A DNA stretch of 64,000 nucleotides from Filimonas effusa (GTDB taxonomy: Bacteria; Bacteroidota; Bacteroidia; Chitinophagales; Chitinophagaceae). Location of the stretch: positions 558,001 through 622,000 of the forward strand of contig NZ_SDHZ01000002.1 in assembly GCF_004118675.1 (NCBI RefSeq). Direction: 5' to 3'. The position numbers and the translations under genes were made by a program. The notes below the pieces were generated by a model. It searched no databases. It saw nothing but the letters and a program-made list of their open reading frames with translations, and was not told the DNA's origin. Below are positions 33,885-43,111 of the stretch, in pieces. The stretch's first letter is position 1, and each line of letters opens with the position of its first letter.

Positions 33885-35012
33885 TTATTTAATAATGGTC
33901 GCTAATTCTTTCTCCAGGTCTTCGCCGCGGAGGTTTTTAGCGACTATTTTTCCTGAGGGATCGATCAGGAAGTTGGTGGGGATCGCTTTTACACCATATA
34001 AGACAGCAGAAGGGCTTTCAAAACCTTTGAGATCAGATACCTGTGTCCAGGGCATTTTGTCCTGTGCTACAGCATGAAGCCAGGCCCTTTTACCCTCGTC
34101 GAGGGAAACGCCCAGTACGGTAAAGTTCTTTTCTTTAAACTTATTGTAAGCTGCCAATACGTTAGGGTTTTCGGCACGGCAGGGTTTACACCAGGAAGCC
34201 CAGAAGTCGACGAGCACGTACTTACCACGGTAGTCGGAAAGTTTCACCAGTTTACCGGTGGAATCGGGCTGGGAGAAATCCATGGCCATAGCGCCGCTGC
34301 TGGTTTTGCGACCGGTGTCGATCATACCTTCAATTCTCTTACCCAGGGCTGTGGCTCTCATTTCAGGAGAAAGGCGTGCAAACCTTACTGCAGCTGTATC
34401 CGGATTGAAGTTATATCCTACCTCCTGGTAAAAGAAGGTTTGCAGGGCAATGTAAGAACCGGGATGATCCTTTATGAACTTAGCGGACACGCTATCGTAT
34501 CCTGACTGCGTTTCTTTCATAATGGCACCGGCGACTTTTTTGAATGTGCTATCGTTACGCTCCTGCGGGGTTTTAGCCTGATATGCCGCCATCAGGGAGT
34601 CGGCAGTTTTCTTATATGGCCTTCTCAGGCGGGTTAACATAGCATCTTCTTCATTGGTAACGGAGCCTTTTACAACGGCATGCGTTACCGAGTCTTTCGC
34701 CGTAATGGTAATCACTGAATTTTCGATATAAAAATACAGGTCATCCTGCGGGGCAAATTTAGGCCTGGTAATGGTATCGTGGTTAATACGAAGGGAAGCC
34801 TGGGTGGGGTTGTTCAGTTTCCCGTTAAAAACGAAATTCCCTTTCTTCAATGTTACAGAGTCGCGCACCTCTTTGCCTGCTTCTTTATAGCTGAGAAAGG
34901 CCATTGCCGGAGCATCGAGTGTGCCCACTTTGCCACGAATTGTAAAACCCTTCTGCGCCATGAGGCCCAGCGGAAGGCAGCAGACCACTGCCAGTAAGCT
35001 ATTCTTTGTCAT
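33885..35012 (-). CDS. DUF4369-TlpA thiol:disulfide oxidoreductase
   Basis: The 375-residue exported protein has signal peptide SLLAVVCCLPLGLMAQ, then a DUF4369 beta domain (FTIRGKVGTLDAPAMAFLSY, VTLKKGNFVFNGKL), a helical middle (SYIALQTFFYQEVGYNF) and a C-terminal AhpC/TSA-TlpA thioredoxin fold. The redox site is in VDFWASWCKPCRAE (WCxxC) and the cis-proline in GVKAIPTNFLID. In Bacteroidetes such proteins often follow SusC/SusD genes. This one comes 32 bases after the DUF1735 lipoprotein gene at the end of the third susCD operon. It probably reduces or repairs disulfides in an exported partner. Confidence 0.92.
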   Translation of the reverse strand: MTKNSLLAVVCCLPLGLMAQKGFTIRGKVGTLDAPAMAFLSYKEAGKEVRDSVTLKKGNFVFNGKLNNPTQASLRINHDTITRPKFAPQDDLYFYIENSVITITAKDSVTHAVVKGSVTNEEDAMLTRLRRPYKKTADSLMAAYQAKTPQERNDSTFKKVAGAIMKETQSGYDSVSAKFIKDHPGSYIALQTFFYQEVGYNFNPDTAAVRFARLSPEMRATALGKRIEGMIDTGRKTSSGAMAMDFSQPDSTGKLVKLSDYRGKYVLVDFWASWCKPCRAENPNVLAAYNKFKEKNFTVLGVSLDEGKRAWLHAVAQDKMPWTQVSDLKGFESPSAVLYGVKAIPTNFLIDPSGKIVAKNLRGEDLEKELATIIK

Positions 35013-35044
35013 CTCGGTTATTATTGTATTGTAATAATTTTATT

Positions 35045-35983
35045 TTAAGGAACCAGTGCTATACCACTGATAAAAATTGCGTCATATGTGGAAGCGTATT
35101 TTACTGATTCGAGGACAGTAAAGCGCAGGTAACGCGCTGTTATCAAACCTGTATTGAGGGTTTGCATATTGTTGGCTATTTTACCTGCAAACGTGCCTTT
35201 ATTTTCCCAGGCAGTACCATTCATGCTGGTTTCTATGAGAATGGATGTGGGGTATCCGCCGTTGCTGGGATAGGCCAAGGCAGTAGGCAGGTAATAATTC
35301 ACCGCAGAAAAGGTTATGTCTTTATTGAAGTTGATGGCCACCCATTGCGGCATTTTCTGGGCGATGTTGCTTGTCCAGTAGGTAGTAGTATTGTTATCGT
35401 CCAGTACATTTGTTGCGACAAACGTGCCATTCACCGACGAGAATCCGGCGATAGTCCAACCTACTTTACTGATGGAAACGGGTTTACCTGTTTTAAACAC
35501 CAGGTATAAGACCTGGCTTGTTGCTGCACCATCGACGGTACCATCAACAGATTGAATAACTATAGGCAATACATAGGTAGTGTATCCTTCCAGTTTAGTT
35601 TGCAGTATAAAGTTCAACTGCGCGGAATCGGAAAGCGATGCACCTGCGGGCAGGCGCGTCATGGATTTATAGAAGAGATAGGCATTACGGGGCAGCAGCA
35701 CTGCAGCGCCGTAACGGGCGCGGTAATCGCCTATTTTAGTACTGTCGACAGCAAAATTCACCCAATGATCCGATGCTGAAGCAGTGCCATTCAACGCCGC
35801 TTTCAAGCTTATGACAACGGTAGAATCTTTAGCTACAGAGACCGGCATTTCGATGGTATCCTTATTTGCATTCAATTGAATGGAGATGCTGCCATTGGGC
35901 AAAGCAGCCCGCTCACTGTTTTTGCTGCACGCTGCCAGCAGTACAATGAAACAGGTGTATATAGCTATATATATTTTATGCAT
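35045..35983 (-). CDS. DUF1735 plus F5/8 type C (discoidin) surface lipoprotein
   Basis: The 312-residue protein has a lipoprotein signal with lipobox LAAC (FIVLLAACS). Residues about 30-165 form a DUF1735 (BT_3987-like) immunoglobulin-like domain (YLVFKTGKPVSI at its end). Residues about 170-312 resemble an F5/8 type C discoidin carbohydrate-binding domain: GWTIAGFSSVNG, VLDDNNTTTYWTS, PQWVAINFNKDITFSAVNYY, TSMNGTAWENKGTF and ITARYLRFTVLES. It occupies the place of SusE/SusF after susD and most likely helps bind the imported substrate at the surface. Confidence 0.9.
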   Translation of the reverse strand: MHKIYIAIYTCFIVLLAACSKNSERAALPNGSISIQLNANKDTIEMPVSVAKDSTVVISLKAALNGTASASDHWVNFAVDSTKIGDYRARYGAAVLLPRNAYLFYKSMTRLPAGASLSDSAQLNFILQTKLEGYTTYVLPIVIQSVDGTVDGAATSQVLYLVFKTGKPVSISKVGWTIAGFSSVNGTFVATNVLDDNNTTTYWTSNIAQKMPQWVAINFNKDITFSAVNYYLPTALAYPSNGGYPTSILIETSMNGTAWENKGTFAGKIANNMQTLNTGLITARYLRFTVLESVKYASTYDAIFISGIALVP

Positions 35984-36000
35984 GGTAGATAGTCTTGTGG

Positions 36001-37371
36001 TTATGGATTTTGTTGCATATCGGGATTATAAACCAGCACCTGAACAGGTATCTGCAAGGTATACCGATCGCTATGCGGCTGTAACGTAGCAACAACGGCG
36101 CCCTGGGCGTTATACCTGTTTACAGGGCCCATCCTGTTCTCTTTATCGAGGCGGCGCATATCGAACCAGCGCAGTCCATTGAAGGGCAATTCGTGGTTTC
36201 GTTCCTTCATCACTTCCTGGAACACTTCTTCCTGGCTGGCAGACTGGAAAGCGGCGTAAGTAGCTTTAGCAATCCTGTTCTTACGCAGTTCATCCAGTTG
36301 TTGCAAGGCAACAGTAAGTTCATTGTTACGCGCGGCACATTCTGCAATAATCAACTTCATTTCCTGAACGGAGGTTCCTGTATTCATATACTGGTAATTG
36401 AGTGTTACCAGTTGCGGAATATAAATAGTGGCCCCTCTTGTAGTAAACGTATAGCTATCGGTACTGCGGTATAGTGCTCTTACACGCAGGTCGTTGGTTG
36501 CGAAAGAGCGCATGAAGTCGAGAGTTGGCGTGATGTAACCCAGCACCATTCTACCATAGATAACATCGCCACGGATGCTTAACAATGGAGACGCAGGAGC
36601 GGCTTCATTGAAATCGAGCATTACGGCCCTTGTATTTTCCAAAGCCAGTTCGGCATTCTTCCTGGCATCGCGGTAGTTCCGGGCATAGAGATAGATCCTT
36701 GCGAGAAGGCTATATCCTGCTGCTCTGGAGGCGCGCAGTCTGTTGCTGCTGTTATCGAGCGGAAGATCGGGAATGGCGGTATTTATATCTTCTATGATCT
36801 GGCTGGTAAGTGCTGCAACCGTAGTTCGCGGCGGTACCACCTGCACAACCTCGTTAGAAGTAACGAAAGGTACAGCCAGGTCTGTAGCGGCAGTGGTGGA
36901 ATCGTAAGGTTTACCATATAAATTAACCAGGTAGAAGTATTCCAATGCACGGCCTAATAAGGCTTCGGCCTTCAGGCTTCTTTTCTGAGCGTTGGTACCA
37001 CCTGTGGCGTCATCTATTCCCAACAATACAGTATTATATTGATTGATCTTGGTATAGTGCTCTGCCCAGAATAAGGGGGCGACGTTGAGATCGCTGGAAA
37101 ACTGGGGTGCCCATGTATACAGCAATTCTGCAGGCTGAATAGGCGGATTGGTGATACTGGGGACATCGACATTATCGCCCAGATAACCTGCGGTGCCAGT
37201 AGGAGCTCCAAATCCATTATTAAGGCTGGGATCGTTGAGCCATTGATCGTAATTGGTTACCGTTGTAAGCGTTGTTTTGCCTTTGGGCTGCACATCCAGG
37301 TACTTGTCGCATCCGGTTAAAACCAGGCCACAAAGAACAATGTATATAAAAGAATATTTATGCTGTTTCAC
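36001..37371 (-). CDS. SusD-family lipoprotein (third locus)
   Basis: The 456-residue protein has signal FIYIVLCGLVLTGC with lipobox LTGC, followed by DKYLDVQPKGKTTLTTVTNY. Other SusD features: LKAEALLGRALEYFYLVNLY, RAAGYSLLARIYLYARNYRD, TSVQEMKLIIAECAARNNEL and MKERNHELPFNGLRWFDMRR. It is at the short end of the family. It pairs with the SusC encoded 11 bases upstream. No glycosidase, lyase or peptidase gene is nearby, so the ligand is unknown. Confidence 0.94.
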   Translation of the reverse strand: MKQHKYSFIYIVLCGLVLTGCDKYLDVQPKGKTTLTTVTNYDQWLNDPSLNNGFGAPTGTAGYLGDNVDVPSITNPPIQPAELLYTWAPQFSSDLNVAPLFWAEHYTKINQYNTVLLGIDDATGGTNAQKRSLKAEALLGRALEYFYLVNLYGKPYDSTTAATDLAVPFVTSNEVVQVVPPRTTVAALTSQIIEDINTAIPDLPLDNSSNRLRASRAAGYSLLARIYLYARNYRDARKNAELALENTRAVMLDFNEAAPASPLLSIRGDVIYGRMVLGYITPTLDFMRSFATNDLRVRALYRSTDSYTFTTRGATIYIPQLVTLNYQYMNTGTSVQEMKLIIAECAARNNELTVALQQLDELRKNRIAKATYAAFQSASQEEVFQEVMKERNHELPFNGLRWFDMRRLDKENRMGPVNRYNAQGAVVATLQPHSDRYTLQIPVQVLVYNPDMQQNP

Positions 37372-37382
37372 TTGTCTGCATT

Positions 37383-40300
37383 TTAGAAGTTGGTAAAAAT
37401 GGCAAGGGTGTAAGTAGGCGTCAGGTACGACTTGGCATAACTGCCAGTAGCCATACTGTAGTTGTATTTATTAAACCCTACTGTCCAGAGATTAGAAGCC
37501 TGGCATTTTATCTCAAAATGACTAAAGCCTATTTTTTTGATAAACTTACTGTTATCAAGGCTATAGGAAACGGTGAGATCGCCAAGTGTTATATAGTCTC
37601 CATTTACAACATAAGCATCGGCATAGTTATATGCATCAAGCGCCATGGTATTGCCGTAGAAGCCTGCCAGGTTCATTACGTCGGTGGTGGCTTCGTCGCC
37701 ACGTTTTTTCCAGTAATTACCTGCGCCCTCCAATGGTCTTTGTGTGTTTGGAGTAGGCCTTGGTACCCTTACTTTAAATCCGCCATAATAGTTGATCATG
37801 CAGAAGATGTAAAAGTTCCCGATATCTATACGGTTGCTTAACCCTGCATTGATGGTAGGGATAGAAGTACCTGCATACCTGGTAAGGCCCGATGTATCGC
37901 TTTTAGACGCGATAGCAGTAGGAGATGTTGAGCTGGCGATATTTGTACGATAATACTGTCCCCTGTCGTTCACCATCAAAGGATAACCTGCTGTATCCAG
38001 TCCGGCATAGCCAAAAGCAAACTGAGCACCTACAGGATATCCTTTTACATATCCCAGTACATTAAGCGTTCTGGGGTTGTAGTCGCCTGTACGGTAAACC
38101 GATAACACTTTGCTGGTGTTACGGCCAAGCACGAAGCCAGTGTTCCAGTTAAATTTAGAAGTAGTGATCCAATCGGCATGCAGGCTCAGCTCCAGGCCGC
38201 TGTTATCGATGGTTGCCTGGTTTATCAACGATGGGCTTGCTCCTATGGTTGGATCGATCTGCGCATTACCTAACAGATCGGTACTTTTCTTTTTATAATA
38301 ATCTACAGTACCATAAATATTATTAGAAAAGCGATAGTCAAGACCAATATTTGTACTTCTTGTTTGCTCCCAACGCAGGCTACTGTTTGCATAAGACAGC
38401 AACCTGAGCGCCTGAGAAGTTGGTGAAGTATTATAGTTCAGTGTAGACTGCGCTATCACCTGCGGCAGCGACATTTTAGCTACGTTTCCATTGAAGCCAT
38501 AGGCAACGCGCAGCTTAAGGGTATTGATCCAGTCGATATCCTGCATAAAGCTTTCTTTATGGATATTCCATGCAGCACCCAGTGACCAAAGCGGCTTGTA
38601 TTTGTACTTAGGGTTTGTACCAAAGAGGTTTGACTGGTCTATACGCATACTTCCTGTAAGCGAGTATGTATTTTTAAAAGAATACACAACGTTGGCGTAG
38701 CCTGACAAAAACCGGTCTTCGGTATATTGCTCGTTGAATAAGTTGGAATAATCGCTAAAAAGCGCATTGGTAGAGATGCCAAACGGGTTCTTAATAACAC
38801 CTGTAAAGATACTGGCATAGTCTACCGGCTGCAGCAGCAAGGTCTGATCATTGTAACCAAACTGCGATGTGAGGTTACTGCTGTTTATAACGTTCCTTAT
38901 TTCAGCACCCAATATGGCGTTAACAGAATGCAGAGATCCTATTCTCTTATTATAGTTCAGCTGAGCACGTCCTGTATAACTGGAGGTATTGGAAGCTTCG
39001 CGTTGCAGCAGATCGCCTTTGGGCACATTAAGCTTAATTGTACCATCTGTATTCTGCGTAGTATACAGGTTGATGGCATTCCTGGTTTGAAAAGACGCAG
39101 CACTTGCCAGGTGGCGGAAATCGGAGCGGGATGTTTCATAAATGCCGCCGAAAGACAAATCGAAACCACTGCCAATGTTATAATTGAAATTAGCTGTGAT
39201 ACGGTTATTAATGGTACGGGTTTTATCGCTCACCTCATTTATTTCCTGTAATGGATAGTAGAGTTGATTCTGCAAACCCATAGCAACCAGCGCGTCGTTG
39301 TAGAAAGGCGTAAGTCCTGAACCCGATACAAATGAAGGATTACCGTTTGCATCTTCGAAGCGTTCATAAGAAAGCGTAGAAGTTGGAGAAGGCACAGGAA
39401 CATTATTCACACGATGTTCCTGGTAATCGGTCGTCAGCTCCAGGGAAAGGCGCTGGGACAATTTAAGTGTACTGCGGGCGGAAAGCAAGAACTTATTGTT
39501 ATCGTTTTTGATATCCGACAGGCGGTTGCGGGTATAGTTGGCAGTTATATAGTATAACGCATTACCAGTGCCGCCGGAGACATTGAAATTATAAGTCTGC
39601 GTCAATGCCGAGCGCTTAAACAGCCTGCTGTAATCGTTGAGGTTATCATAACTGAGCAAACTGGCATATGCCTGCTGGGCCTGGTATGGTGTAATAACCT
39701 TGGCGGCTTCCTGGGCCATGATGTAATAAACAGGGTTACGGGATGTAGTACCCTGGCTATTGGTATTCAATAAGCCCCAGGTACTGGCGTTGATGCCTGA
39801 AGCGTAAATATCTTTCTGAAAGTTTACAGCGATAGCGGAAGCATCGGATGCCCACCTGTAGCGGCTATAGTTTTCTTCGGGTGTCATACCGGCAGTAGCG
39901 CGGAATGAAAACCTGGGCTTACCTAAAGCAGCCTGTTTTCTTTCTATCACGATCACCCCGTTGGAAGCACGCACACCGTATACCGTGGCTGCGGCGGCAT
40001 CTTTCAGGATGGTTACAGATTTGATCTCATTGGGATCGAGCATATCCAGCGTTAGCTCTGTAGGGTAACCATCTACCACAATCAAAGGGCTTTGATTTGC
40101 GGACATGGTTGAAATACCACGGATGTTAAACAGGCTCCTGGAGTTGGAACTGGTACTTCCGGGCGTAGTGCTGGTAAAAGAGATATTATTGTTGATCATT
40201 AAACCCGGCATCCTGTTCACCAGGCCATCTATGAAGTTAGTACTGATCCTGGATTCATATTCTTTTGTGCTGAGCTGTGCTACGGCGCCGGTGCTTTGCT

Positions 40301-41018
40301 CGGGCCGTATGCGCTGATAACCGGTGTTTACAGACTGAATGAGCAATTCGGAGAGTTCGGATACTGTAGCAGTCATCACTACTTCAAACGATGTTCTCTC
40401 GCCAACAGAGACCGTATGCGGTGCATAGCCGATGAGCGCGAAAGTTAATTTCTCGCCTTTATTGGCCACTATTTCAAAGTGGCCTTTATTATCGGTAGTG
40501 GTAGCGGCATAAGTACCTCTGCCGGGTGCAACCACTGAAACAGTTACGCCTGCCAGCGGCTTGCCTGCGGAGTCTTTTACGATTCCGGAAACAGGCGGTG
40601 GCGGCAGATATGCCTGTAGCTCCGGCACTATGTTCTTTTTAACCGGAACCGCCGGTGCAGTAGTAATACTAATGGTTTTGCTTTCTATAGAATAGCGAAG
40701 CGGCTGATGCGCAAAGAGCTCTTCCAGGAATTCCAGCAAAGGCTTATCCGTTGCCTGGATAGTTACCGGCCGTGCTATTTTCAAAGTATTTTCCGGATAC
40801 AGAAAAACATAGCCTGTTTGCTTTTCTATTTCAGAAAAAACAGTCTTCAGAGAAGTATTTTTCCCGGCAAAGGAAACCTTCTGAGAAATGCCTTTTGCGC
40901 TTACATTTAAAAACGCCACTGTAACGAGTAGTATCGTTAGTCTCATAGCTAACAGGGTTTGGAAACGAGAACGGTTATCCCCATAGGGAAACCATCTACA
41001 AAATGCAGTTTTTAGCAT
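37383..41018 (-). CDS. SusC-family TonB-dependent transporter with STN domain (third locus)
   Basis: The start is the ATG at 41018 (MLKTAFCRWFPYGDNRSRFQ), giving 1211 residues; the longer frame from 41135 would cross a hairpin. The signal core is MRLTILLVTVAFLNVSAKG. Then follow the STN domain (VSFAGKNTSLKTVFSEIEKQ, TGYVFLYPEN, LEELFAHQPLRYSI), the carboxypeptidase-like domain (VSGIVKDSAGKPLAGVTVSV), the plug (LLIQSVNTGYQRIRPEQSTG, FNIRGISTMS, LIVVDGYPTE, ATVYGVRASNGVIVI) and the barrel ending TYTLAIFTNF. The VVVGYGT box is replaced by SVNTGYQRIRPEQSTG, as in a minor SusC subgroup. The STN domain signals to the neighbouring FecR/sigma pair. Confidence 0.94.
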   Translation of the reverse strand: MLKTAFCRWFPYGDNRSRFQTLLAMRLTILLVTVAFLNVSAKGISQKVSFAGKNTSLKTVFSEIEKQTGYVFLYPENTLKIARPVTIQATDKPLLEFLEELFAHQPLRYSIESKTISITTAPAVPVKKNIVPELQAYLPPPPVSGIVKDSAGKPLAGVTVSVVAPGRGTYAATTTDNKGHFEIVANKGEKLTFALIGYAPHTVSVGERTSFEVVMTATVSELSELLIQSVNTGYQRIRPEQSTGAVAQLSTKEYESRISTNFIDGLVNRMPGLMINNNISFTSTTPGSTSSNSRSLFNIRGISTMSANQSPLIVVDGYPTELTLDMLDPNEIKSVTILKDAAAATVYGVRASNGVIVIERKQAALGKPRFSFRATAGMTPEENYSRYRWASDASAIAVNFQKDIYASGINASTWGLLNTNSQGTTSRNPVYYIMAQEAAKVITPYQAQQAYASLLSYDNLNDYSRLFKRSALTQTYNFNVSGGTGNALYYITANYTRNRLSDIKNDNNKFLLSARSTLKLSQRLSLELTTDYQEHRVNNVPVPSPTSTLSYERFEDANGNPSFVSGSGLTPFYNDALVAMGLQNQLYYPLQEINEVSDKTRTINNRITANFNYNIGSGFDLSFGGIYETSRSDFRHLASAASFQTRNAINLYTTQNTDGTIKLNVPKGDLLQREASNTSSYTGRAQLNYNKRIGSLHSVNAILGAEIRNVINSSNLTSQFGYNDQTLLLQPVDYASIFTGVIKNPFGISTNALFSDYSNLFNEQYTEDRFLSGYANVVYSFKNTYSLTGSMRIDQSNLFGTNPKYKYKPLWSLGAAWNIHKESFMQDIDWINTLKLRVAYGFNGNVAKMSLPQVIAQSTLNYNTSPTSQALRLLSYANSSLRWEQTRSTNIGLDYRFSNNIYGTVDYYKKKSTDLLGNAQIDPTIGASPSLINQATIDNSGLELSLHADWITTSKFNWNTGFVLGRNTSKVLSVYRTGDYNPRTLNVLGYVKGYPVGAQFAFGYAGLDTAGYPLMVNDRGQYYRTNIASSTSPTAIASKSDTSGLTRYAGTSIPTINAGLSNRIDIGNFYIFCMINYYGGFKVRVPRPTPNTQRPLEGAGNYWKKRGDEATTDVMNLAGFYGNTMALDAYNYADAYVVNGDYITLGDLTVSYSLDNSKFIKKIGFSHFEIKCQASNLWTVGFNKYNYSMATGSYAKSYLTPTYTLAIFTNF

Positions 41019-41092
41019 ACTTTTATGCAGTTTGGTTGTGAAATAAGCAGTCCGCGAAGACTCGTTTTGGTTTACATTATCCAAACATTCCG

Positions 41093-41125
41093 GCCAGTGA
41101 TGTTCCCGCATTACTGGCTTTTTTT
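41093..41125 (+). terminator. Intrinsic terminator opposing the third susC, between fecR and susC
   Basis: The arms GCCAGTGATG (41093-41102) and CATTACTGGC (41109-41118) form 10 pairs, one of them G-U, around the loop TTCCCG, and are followed by seven T on the + strand. There is no U-tract on the - strand. It lies 75 bases upstream of the susC start and 34 bases from the fecR stop, oriented against both. The + strand at the susC start codon reads CATACTTTTA. Confidence 0.75.
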
Positions 41126-41158
41126 GTGTGGACAAGATCTTTATCAGGTCATATATAG

Positions 41159-42385
41159 TTATTTATTTTCTATAATAAGTGTTTTGCCTTCGAGCGTGGC
41201 ATGAATGCCGTAGCCATTCAGGAATCTTATAAGACCAGGTAATTTCACTTCTCTATCCATTTTACCTTCAAACCTGATAACCGGTATTGCACCTTCGTAT
41301 TTTACCTCTATATCGTACCATCTTTCCACTTCTTTCATAACCGTTTGAAAGCTGGCGCCGTTAAAATCGAAAACACCATTTTTCCAGGCCAGTACCTGCT
41401 GCAAATCGGCATTTACAACACTGAGCGCCTGTGTTGCTCCCCTGCCCGTTCCCTGAACAGATTGCTGTCCGGGTGCCAGCATCACAGCATCGGAGGCTTT
41501 CAGCTTATTGATAATTTTCACCTTCCCATCCACGAGGGTGGTTTTAATAGCGTCATAATCCTTATAAGCATTAACATTAAACTGCGTGCCCAGCACTTCT
41601 ACCTGTTCTTCTCCTGCAACATCAACAATAAACGGCCTTGTTTTATCGTGTGCCACCTCGAGATATACCTCGCCGGTTACTTTGATGTTACGAACACCGG
41701 CGATATTGGCAGCGGGATAGGTAACAGAGCTCGCTGCATTCAGCCAAACCTTTGTACCATCAGGAAGTGTGAGGTGATATTGCCCTCCCTTTGGGGTGCT
41801 CATTGTATTCATCATCACCTTCCCTGTTGAAGCGCCATTGGGTTCGTAGCGGATACTGCCGTCACTTGTTTTTATTACAGAAGCATTCCCCTGCCGGGCA
41901 ATGGTTCCATCGGGGTTATCGTCGAGCTCTATTATTGTACCATCTGCAAGCGTAAGCGTGGCCTTCTGAGCCGCAGGCGCCAATTGCGGTTTTGATACAA
42001 CCAACTGCGCATCCGGCACCTTTTTATACAGCGTTATGAATATTACACCGGCTGCTCCCAATAAAAGAAATAATACCGCAGCATACCGCCGGGGGAGGCT
42101 CCACAAGGGGCGCAACCTGCCGCCAGAAGCGCTTTTCTCTTTTTTCGCATAGAGCTCAGGCGCTTTCGCATCTTCAGCCTGCCTGGCTGCTTCTTCAAAT
42201 TCCAGCAGCCGCGAAGGCCACCGGGAGCGCTGCAGCAGCTTATGATATAACTGCTCATTAGCTGGTGATAGCCCAAGCCATTCCTGCAGCATAAGGGCTT
42301 CCTGTGGTGTTATTTCACCACTCAGCTGTTTCAAAAGCAGTTGCGCTATTTCGGTTTCGGAATATGACATATCTGATGCTATCAT
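41159..42385 (-). CDS. FecR-family anti-sigma regulator (third locus)
   Basis: The protein has about 408 residues (or 403 from MSYSETEIA at 42370). The cytoplasmic N-terminal helical part is followed by a membrane helix (YAAVLFLLLGAAGVIFITLY). The periplasmic domain reads KATLTLADGTIIELDDN, GTKVWLNAASSVTYPAA, VTGEVYLEVAHDKTRPFIVD and VEVLGTQFNVNAYKDYD. The C-terminal part is DUF4974-like (GVFDFNGASFQTVMKEVERW, YDIEVKYEG). It is 17 bases past the sigma gene and upstream of the STN-type SusC, completing the signalling triad. Confidence 0.94.
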   Translation of the reverse strand: MIASDMSYSETEIAQLLLKQLSGEITPQEALMLQEWLGLSPANEQLYHKLLQRSRWPSRLLEFEEAARQAEDAKAPELYAKKEKSASGGRLRPLWSLPRRYAAVLFLLLGAAGVIFITLYKKVPDAQLVVSKPQLAPAAQKATLTLADGTIIELDDNPDGTIARQGNASVIKTSDGSIRYEPNGASTGKVMMNTMSTPKGGQYHLTLPDGTKVWLNAASSVTYPAANIAGVRNIKVTGEVYLEVAHDKTRPFIVDVAGEEQVEVLGTQFNVNAYKDYDAIKTTLVDGKVKIINKLKASDAVMLAPGQQSVQGTGRGATQALSVVNADLQQVLAWKNGVFDFNGASFQTVMKEVERWYDIEVKYEGAIPVIRFEGKMDREVKLPGLIRFLNGYGIHATLEGKTLIIENK

Positions 42386-42401
42386 GTATTATTACCGCCG
42401 G

Positions 42402-43058
42402 CTAACCTTTTCGTGCCAAAAAAGTCAGAATTTTTTTTAGCAGCTGCCAGTCGGCGTTTAAAATTGATATGGAAAGAAGGAGCAGGAAGGTTCTTTTTTG
42501 GATCCAGCTCCGTAACATTTCTATGGCGCGGCGTTTCTGGCTTCGCACAGTAGCCGGGTTAGCATCAAGGATCGCGGCTATTTCGCGGGGATTTTTCCCT
42601 TCATAATAGGATAATTCGAAAATACGGCGATAATCGGGGCCCAGTTCAGAAATGGCCTCCGTGAGTAAATGGCTCATTTCGGCCTCAATTATTCTATGGC
42701 TGACGTCTGTATCGACTGAAGTCTGTTCCGGCTCCTGAAGGGTATTAAGAAAGGCATTCCGGCGACTTTTGGACTCCAGCAGCTTCAGTGCGTGGTTTCT
42801 AACGGCGAAATACAGGAGATTTTTCAGGTGTTCATTAGACTGGAGCTGCGCTCGGGCATTCCAAAGCGCTATAAAAGCATCGGCCACTACGTCCTTTATT
42901 TCATCCCATTCCAGCTGAAATTGCCGGGCGTGAAAAAAAAGGCGGGATTTAAACAGGTGGTACGCCTGCCTGAAAGCCTGTTCATCGCCCCCGGCGATGC
43001 GCAGATAAAGATCATCTCCCGGAGACAACTGTGTCGCGTGTTTTGGCTGGTCGTTCAA
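42402..43058 (-). CDS. ECF RNA polymerase sigma factor (third locus)
   Basis: I place the start at a TTG at 43058, giving 218 residues (MNDQPKHATQLSPGDDLYLR). The longer reading from the ATG at 43184 would add 42 residues with a hydrophobic run (LLHCILLTLVLFFLF) that no sigma factor needs. A TAACTTTG promoter box lies between the two candidates. Sigma region 2 is visible at DEQAFRQAYHLFKSRLFFHA and VVADAFIALWNARAQL, and region 4 at ELGPDYRRIFELSYYEGKNP with REIAAILDANPATVRSQKRR. After region 4 comes a hydrophobic tail (RTFLLLLSISILNADWQ). It would drive expression of the third susC operon when released by FecR. Confidence 0.88.
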   Translation of the reverse strand: MNDQPKHATQLSPGDDLYLRIAGGDEQAFRQAYHLFKSRLFFHARQFQLEWDEIKDVVADAFIALWNARAQLQSNEHLKNLLYFAVRNHALKLLESKSRRNAFLNTLQEPEQTSVDTDVSHRIIEAEMSHLLTEAISELGPDYRRIFELSYYEGKNPREIAAILDANPATVRSQKRRAIEMLRSWIQKRTFLLLLSISILNADWQLLKKILTFLARKG

Positions 43059-43103
43059 TACTTGTTTAATTGGCTTCCTGGTGCAAAATAAAAAAAACAG
43101 CAC

Positions 43104-43111
43104 CAAAGTTA
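43104..43111 (-). promoter_or_regulatory. Candidate -7 box for the second sigma gene
   Basis: On the - strand the sequence reads TAACTTTG (TAnnTTTG), placing transcription start near 43096. This is downstream of the ATG at 43184 and upstream of the TTG at 43058, so it favours the TTG start. No matching -33 element is obvious. Confidence 0.4.

Noticed and set aside
41345-41830. Long + strand open frame (161 codons)
   Set aside because: It lies wholly opposite the fecR gene and has no start signal or domain.
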